From: Pseudomonadota bacterium
Lineage (GTDB): Bacteria > Pseudomonadota > Gammaproteobacteria > Burkholderiales > Burkholderiaceae_C
DNA: 10,974 nucleotides
Reading direction: 5' to 3'
NCBI GenBank assembly: GCA_023438115.1
Contig: JAEZEB010000229.1
Coordinates: 1 to 10,974, forward strand
The notes under the pieces are model-generated. The model had not been told where the DNA came from. It saw only the letters and a program-made list of their open reading frames with translations, and did no database searches. Shown in pieces: positions 7,816 through 10,974 of the stretch (positions are counted from its first letter, which is position 1; the number at the start of each line of letters is the position of its first letter). The position numbers and the translations under genes were made by a program.

Positions 7816-7832
7816 TTGCGCAAAAAGCTTGC
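7816..7832. promoter_or_regulatory. Palindromes upstream of the regulator gene, possible operator
   Basis: TTGCGCAA at 7816-7823 is a perfect 8-base palindrome. It overlaps GCAA-5 bases-TTGC at 7820-7832. They lie just downstream of the regulator's predicted transcription start and immediately before its ATG, where an autorepressing Lrp/AsnC protein could bind. There is no strong match to the E. coli Lrp consensus, so the assignment rests on symmetry and position only. Confidence 0.3.
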
Positions 7833-7834
7833 TC

Positions 7835-8311
7835 ATGGACAAACTCGATCGATATGACCTCCAGATCCTGGCGGAGTTGCAGGCCGACGCCCGGCTGACC
7901 AACGCCGAACTGGCCCAGCGCGTGGGCCTGTCGGCGGCGCCCTGCTGGCGGCGCGTGCGGGCGCTGGAGGAAGCCGGCTACATCAAGGGCTACCACGCCG
8001 AGATCGACCGCCGCCGCATCGGGTTGGGCGTGCTGGCCTTCGTACGCCTGGACGCGGACCGCAACACCGGCGAGCGCACGCGCGAGATGGAGGAGGCGAT
8101 CCGCGGCATCCCCGAGATCGTGTCCTGCCACTACATCAGCGGCGCCGGCACCTTCGAGCTGCAGGTGGTGTCCAGGGACCTGGACAGCTTCGCGCAGTTC
8201 GCGCGCGAAGTGCTGATCAACCTGCCGAACGTCAAGGACATCCACACCAGCTTCTCGCTGGGCGAGGTGAAGGCCAGTTCGAGCTGGCCGCTGTCGCACC
8301 TGGCGCCCTGA
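7835..8311 (+). CDS. Lrp/AsnC family transcriptional regulator
   Basis: A 158-residue regulator of the feast/famine (Lrp/AsnC) family, normal for the family (about 150-165). Residues 5-60 form the DNA-binding winged helix-turn-helix: LDRYDLQILAELQADARLT, then NAELAQRVGLSAAPCWRRV at 23-41 as the turn and recognition helix. Residues 66-145 form the RAM effector-binding and oligomerisation domain, with the loop SGAGTFELQVV at 102-112 where members of the family sense amino acids or related small molecules. The ATG at 7835 is preferred to a TTG six bases earlier because family members begin near MDKLDRYD. No good ribosome binding site precedes either start. The gene is divergent from the 2-oxoacid ferredoxin oxidoreductase across 110 bases, so it probably controls that enzyme in response to an amino or keto acid, as well as itself. 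The regulated target and ligand are inference. Confidence 0.95.
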   Translation: MDKLDRYDLQILAELQADARLTNAELAQRVGLSAAPCWRRVRALEEAGYIKGYHAEIDRRRIGLGVLAFVRLDADRNTGERTREMEEAIRGIPEIVSCHYISGAGTFELQVVSRDLDSFAQFAREVLINLPNVKDIHTSFSLGEVKASSSWPLSHLAP

Positions 8312-8312
8312 G

Positions 8313-8328
8313 CGCGCGGCCCCGCGCG
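8313..8328 (+). terminator. GC hairpin after the regulator gene, weak terminator candidate
   Basis: CGCGCG-gccc-CGCGCG forms a six-pair GC stem with a four-base loop, starting two bases after the regulator stop. No T-run follows, so it is at best a weak or Rho-assisted terminator. It lies just before the Pho box of the next gene, a sensible place to separate the two units. Confidence 0.35.
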
Positions 8329-8334
8329 GGCCTG

Positions 8335-8368
8335 CTGTCATCAAGCCTTCATCGGCCGTTCCTACGCT
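8335..8368 (+). promoter_or_regulatory. Pho box and -10 element of phoX
   Basis: CTGTCAT (8335-8341), a four-base spacer CAAG, and CCTTCAT (8346-8352) form an 18-base PhoB site. The first repeat is a perfect match to the CTGTCAT half-site and the second matches five of seven. A -10-like TACGCT follows at 8363-8368, ten bases after the second repeat, the spacing known for PhoB-activated promoters where the Pho box replaces the -35. The TA...T positions of the -10 are kept. The downstream gene encodes a PhoX phosphatase, which makes PhoB control under phosphate starvation very likely. Confidence 0.6.
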
Positions 8369-8402
8369 GCGCCGGACTCTTCAACCCGGCAACGACGAAA
8401 GC

Positions 8403-8407
8403 AAGGA
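8403..8407 (+). promoter_or_regulatory. Ribosome binding site of phoX
   Basis: AAGGA with five bases to the ATG at 8413. It confirms the start that gives the long N-region ahead of the twin arginines. Confidence 0.6.
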
Positions 8408-8412
8408 ACGCC

Positions 8413-10254
8413 ATGTCATTTCTGACCGACAAGTACCGAGCCGCCTCCCGCGAGCGCAAGCAACTCCCCGCCATCCCCGGCCAGATGATGGAGGACGTGC
8501 TGGCGCAGGTGCCCGTGCAGCGCCGCACGCTGCTGCGCGGCGGATTCGGCGCCACGGTGGCCGCGGCCTTCGGCGGCAGCGCGCTGCTCACGGCCTGCGG
8601 CGGCGGCTCGGACGCCGCGGCCGCGCCCGAAGTGCCCGGCGAACCCGCCGTCGACTACTCCGTGACCTTCCGCGGCGTCCCGGCCTCCGTCGGCGAACGC
8701 GTCGTGGTGCCCGAGGGCTACACCGCCGAAGTGCTGTTCGCCGCCGGCGATGCCGTCGTCGCGGGCGCCACGCCCTATACCGGCACCTTCCTGGATGCCG
8801 CCGGCTACGAGCAGGTGGCGGGCGGCCAGCACGATGGCATGCACTTCTTCCCGCTCGAAGGCGTGGATCCCAACCAGGGCGGGCTGCTGGCCATCAACCA
8901 CGAGGCGCTGGACAGCGCCATCCTGTTCGCCGGCGGCTACAACGCCGGCACGGCCACCGCCGAACAGAAGAAGATCGCGCTATCCGCTGTGGGCGTGTCG
9001 GTGATCGAGGTCGAGCGCGTCGACGGGAAGTGGGCCGTCAAGCGCGACTCGCGCTTCAACAAGCGCTACACCGGCAACACCGAATACGCCGTGGGCGGCC
9101 CGGCCGCGGCCGCGATCGCGGCGCCGGTGATCGGCACGCTGAACAACTGCGCCAGCGGCCGCACGCCCTGGGGCACCTACCTCACGTGCGAGGAAACCAC
9201 CGACAACTACCTGGACCCGACGCAGCCGGAGGAAGGCTACGGCTGGGTGGTGGAGATCGACCCGCAAGGCGTGTTCCCGCCGACCAAGCGCACGGCGCTG
9301 GGCCGCTTCGACCACGAGAACACCGACTACCTGCTGGACACCGACAACAGCCTCGCGATCTACATGGGCGACGACAGCACGCCGGGCTGCGTCTACAAGT
9401 TCGTGCCTTCCGGCAAGTACGACCCGGCGAACCGCGCCGCCAACCGCAACCTCCTGGACAGCGGCAAGCTCTACGCCGCGAAGTTCAACGCCGACGGCAC
9501 GGGCCGGTGGCTGGAACTCACGCAAGGCAGGAACGGCCTGGTCGCCAGCGCGCAGGACCCGGGCAACTACACCCAGTCCGCGACGCCGCCCGCGCCCGTG
9601 AGGCTCGACTTCCTCACGCAGGCCGACGTGCTGCTGAATACCAAGGCGGCCGCGCGCGTGGCCGGCGCCACGCTGATGGACCGGCCCGAGTGGGTGTCCG
9701 TGGGCCCCGACCGCCGGATCTACATGACCTTCACCAACAACGGCTCGCGCGTCGTGACCGAAGCGGCGAACCCGCGGGCCAACAACCCGCACGGCCACAT
9801 CATCCGCTGGTCCGAGGACGGCGATAGCGCCACGGCGACCAGCTTCCGCTGGGAGATGTTCGTGCTGGCCGGCGATCCGCGCCTGGCCGCCGCCAACCTG
9901 CACGGCGACATCCAGGGCGACACCTTCTCCAGCCCCGACGGCATCGGCGTCGACCCGCAAGGTCGCCTGTGGGTGCAGACGGACGCGAGCACGAGCGCCT
10001 CCACCACCAACACCTTCGGCAACAACGCGATGTACTACGTGGATCCGCAGACGAAGGAATCGCGCCGCTTCCTGGTGGGCCCCGACGGCTGCGAGATCAC
10101 GGGCCTGACCTGGACGCCGGACCTGACGACCTTCTTCGTCAACATCCAGCACCCGGGCGGCAGCTGGCCGTCGAACGTGCAGGGCAACAGCCTGCCGGCG
10201 CGCTCGGCGACCCTGGCCATCCGCCGCACCGACGGCAAGCCGATCGGCGCCTGA
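8413..10254 (+). CDS. phoX: PhoX-type alkaline phosphatase (DUF839), Tat-exported, probable lipoprotein
   Basis: PhoX enzymes release phosphate from organic phosphate esters outside the cytoplasm and use calcium and iron instead of the zinc and magnesium of PhoA. The product is 613 residues. After an unusually long 36-residue N-region, a twin arginine (R37, R38, in VQRRTLLRGG) precedes a hydrophobic stretch to about 60. A lipobox LLTAC follows, with Cys62 as the probable lipidated residue, then a Gly/Ser linker. Family blocks are NHEALD at 162-167, the cysteine-containing NNCASGRTPWGTYLTCEET at 244-262, DHENTDY at 300-306, YMGDDS at 317-322, DRPEW at 423-427 and FSSPDGIGVDPQGRLWV at 505-521. 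C246, C259, the acidic pair E260/E261 and H301/E302 are candidates for metal ligation. AAGGA five bases before the ATG sets the start. A Pho box precedes the gene, which supports PhoX over an uncharacterised DUF839 relative. Confidence 0.88.
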   Translation: MSFLTDKYRAASRERKQLPAIPGQMMEDVLAQVPVQRRTLLRGGFGATVAAAFGGSALLTACGGGSDAAAAPEVPGEPAVDYSVTFRGVPASVGERVVVPEGYTAEVLFAAGDAVVAGATPYTGTFLDAAGYEQVAGGQHDGMHFFPLEGVDPNQGGLLAINHEALDSAILFAGGYNAGTATAEQKKIALSAVGVSVIEVERVDGKWAVKRDSRFNKRYTGNTEYAVGGPAAAAIAAPVIGTLNNCASGRTPWGTYLTCEETTDNYLDPTQPEEGYGWVVEIDPQGVFPPTKRTALGRFDHENTDYLLDTDNSLAIYMGDDSTPGCVYKFVPSGKYDPANRAANRNLLDSGKLYAAKFNADGTGRWLELTQGRNGLVASAQDPGNYTQSATPPAPVRLDFLTQADVLLNTKAAARVAGATLMDRPEWVSVGPDRRIYMTFTNNGSRVVTEAANPRANNPHGHIIRWSEDGDSATATSFRWEMFVLAGDPRLAAANLHGDIQGDTFSSPDGIGVDPQGRLWVQTDASTSASTTNTFGNNAMYYVDPQTKESRRFLVGPDGCEITGLTWTPDLTTFFVNIQHPGGSWPSNVQGNSLPARSATLAIRRTDGKPIGA

Positions 10255-10268
10255 CCCTGCCTTCGTAG

Positions 10269-10291
10269 GGTGGGCAGCTCCGCTGCCCACC
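10269..10291. terminator. Strong hairpin between convergent phoX and mltA, probable two-way terminator
   Basis: GGTGGGCAGC-tcc-GCTGCCCACC is a perfect 10-pair stem with a three-base loop. It starts 15 bases after the phoX stop and ends five bases from the mltA stop on the other strand. The short flanks GTAG at 10265-10268 and CTAC at 10297-10300 are also complementary, with unpaired bases between. No T-run follows on either strand. The GTAGGGTGGGCA...TGCCCACC wording resembles a short palindromic element that recurs between genes in many proteobacterial genomes, so it may be one copy of a dispersed repeat serving as terminator. Confidence 0.6.
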
Positions 10292-10296
10292 ACCGC

Positions 10297-10974
10297 CTAC
10301 CGCGGCCAGAGCACCCAGAGCGCCAGCGGCTGCTTCAGCCGCCCGGCGACATCGCCCGCTTCCGGCCCCCAGCCGACGAAGTAATCGGCCCGCACAGAAC
10401 CCACAATGGCACTGCCCGTGTCCTGCGCGATCACCAGCCGGTTCAACGCCAGCAGCGGCCCCGGCGACGACAGCCACACGGGCGTGCCGTAAGGGATGCT
10501 TTCCTTGTCGACCGCGATGGAGCGCCCCGGCGTCAGCGGCACGCCCTGCGCGCCGCGCGGGCCGAAGGCCGCGTCCAGGTCCGACAGCGCTTCCTCGCGG
10601 AAGAACACCACGCGCGGATTCGTCCACAGCATCTCCTGCACGCGCTGCGGATTGGCGCGCGCCCAGGCCTTGATGCCGGGCCAGGTGGCATCGCGCAGCG
10701 CCCCCTGCTGCAACAGCCAGGTGCCGACGCTGCGATAGGGCTGCTCGTTGCTGCCCGCGAACGCCAGCCGCACCATGCGCACGCGGCCGTCCGGCTCGGT
10801 GATGCGCACGCGTCCCGAGCCCTGGATCTGCAGCGACAGCGCATCCAGCGGGTCCTGCACGTAGGCGATCTCGCGCCCGCGCACCGCGGCGCGTGCCTGC
10901 GGCAGGGTCTCCATCTCCTGGCGGGTGTACCAGGGGCGTCGCCCCCCCCCCCGCGGGGGGGGGGTCCGCGGCCC
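10297..10974 (-). CDS. mltA: Membrane-bound lytic murein transglycosylase A, 5' end missing at right edge
   Basis: MltA is an outer-membrane lipoprotein that cleaves the glycan strands of peptidoglycan to 1,6-anhydro products during wall growth and recycling. The window holds the C-terminal 225 codons; the signal peptide and first part lie beyond the edge (whole enzymes are about 365-400 residues). An internal ATG at 10914 is not the start, since RRPWYTRQEMETLP reads through it in frame as in homologues. Visible family features are LDALSLQIQGSGRV (the MltA barrel domain), the VTL-like LTPGRSIAVDKESIPYGTPVWL and the C-terminal 3D domain QDTGSAI-VG-VRADYFVGWGPEAG with its conserved aspartates, one of which is catalytic, ending LALWVLWPR. 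The stop is TAG at 10299-10297. Codons from about 10941 to the edge read GPRTPPPRGGGRR and look wrong for the family (see the homopolymer entry). Confidence 0.92.
   Translation of the reverse strand, partial: GPRTPPPRGGGRRPWYTRQEMETLPQARAAVRGREIAYVQDPLDALSLQIQGSGRVRITEPDGRVRMVRLAFAGSNEQPYRSVGTWLLQQGALRDATWPGIKAWARANPQRVQEMLWTNPRVVFFREEALSDLDAAFGPRGAQGVPLTPGRSIAVDKESIPYGTPVWLSSPGPLLALNRLVIAQDTGSAIVGSVRADYFVGWGPEAGDVAGRLKQPLALWVLWPR
10942..10964. other. C11-GC-G10 homopolymer palindrome near the right end
   Basis: Eleven C, then GC, then ten G, lying inside the mltA reading frame ten bases from the window end. Family members have ordinary sequence here. The sharp switch from normal coding to a foldback homopolymer at the extreme end suggests an assembly or sequencing artefact, not biology, although the frame happens to stay open. 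Confidence 0.6.

Noticed and set aside
7725..7823. A 33-residue N-terminal extension of the oxidoreductase from an ATG at 7823
   Set aside because: It has no ribosome binding site, a basic non-conserved sequence, and would run through the divergent promoter region almost to the regulator start. The MNAP start has AAGGAG upstream.
4248..7898. A 1216-codon open frame on the plus strand opposite the oxidoreductase
   Set aside because: Same explanation: it mirrors a well-supported conserved enzyme and has low-complexity His/Leu/Val/Ala-rich composition with no recognisable family.
8980..10293. A 437-codon minus-strand frame opposite phoX
   Set aside because: Antisense shadow of a gene with clear family motifs; composition is Val/Arg/Gly/His-rich and featureless.

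Overview
The window is high-GC DNA (roughly two thirds G+C) with dense, uninterrupted coding. The protein families and wording (GTG starts, YajC beginning MFISSAFAQ, a fused indolepyruvate ferredoxin oxidoreductase divergent from an Lrp/AsnC regulator, a DUF1631-like protein) fit a betaproteobacterium of the order Burkholderiales, probably the Comamonadaceae. That placement is by resemblance from memory, not by a database search. Everything reads as chromosomal core or near-core content. I see no phage, insertion sequence, CRISPR array, tRNA or rRNA.

Layout. From 4032 down to the left edge runs one minus-strand cluster, yajC-secD-secF, followed 11 bases later by the 5' part of a DUF1631-like gene that leaves the window at base 1. 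YajC, SecD and SecF form the accessory complex that helps the SecYEG channel complete export across the inner membrane. Next, also on the minus strand, comes a very large single-chain 2-oxoacid (indolepyruvate-type) ferredoxin oxidoreductase (4152-7724). It is divergent from an Lrp/AsnC regulator on the plus strand (7835-8311). The 110-base gap between them holds back-to-back promoter candidates and small palindromes, which suggests that the regulator controls both genes. On the plus strand a PhoX-type alkaline phosphatase follows (8413-10254). It carries a Tat twin-arginine signal with a lipobox, and a convincing Pho box with correctly spaced -10 sits in front of it. A strong hairpin (10269-10291) separates it from a convergent minus-strand mltA (lytic transglycosylase), whose N-terminus is lost at the right edge.

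The genes form separate modules: protein export (yajC-secDF), aromatic amino-acid-type keto acid oxidation with its regulator, phosphate scavenging under PhoB, and cell-wall remodelling. Sequence quality at the extreme right is doubtful: a run of 11 C, then GC, then 10 G lies within 35 bases of the end and replaces what should be ordinary mltA coding sequence.

I did not find a new defence or mobile system. The most useful observations are the Pho box, the dual Tat/lipoprotein signal on PhoX, the intercistronic secD-secF hairpin, the divergent control region, and the suspect right end.
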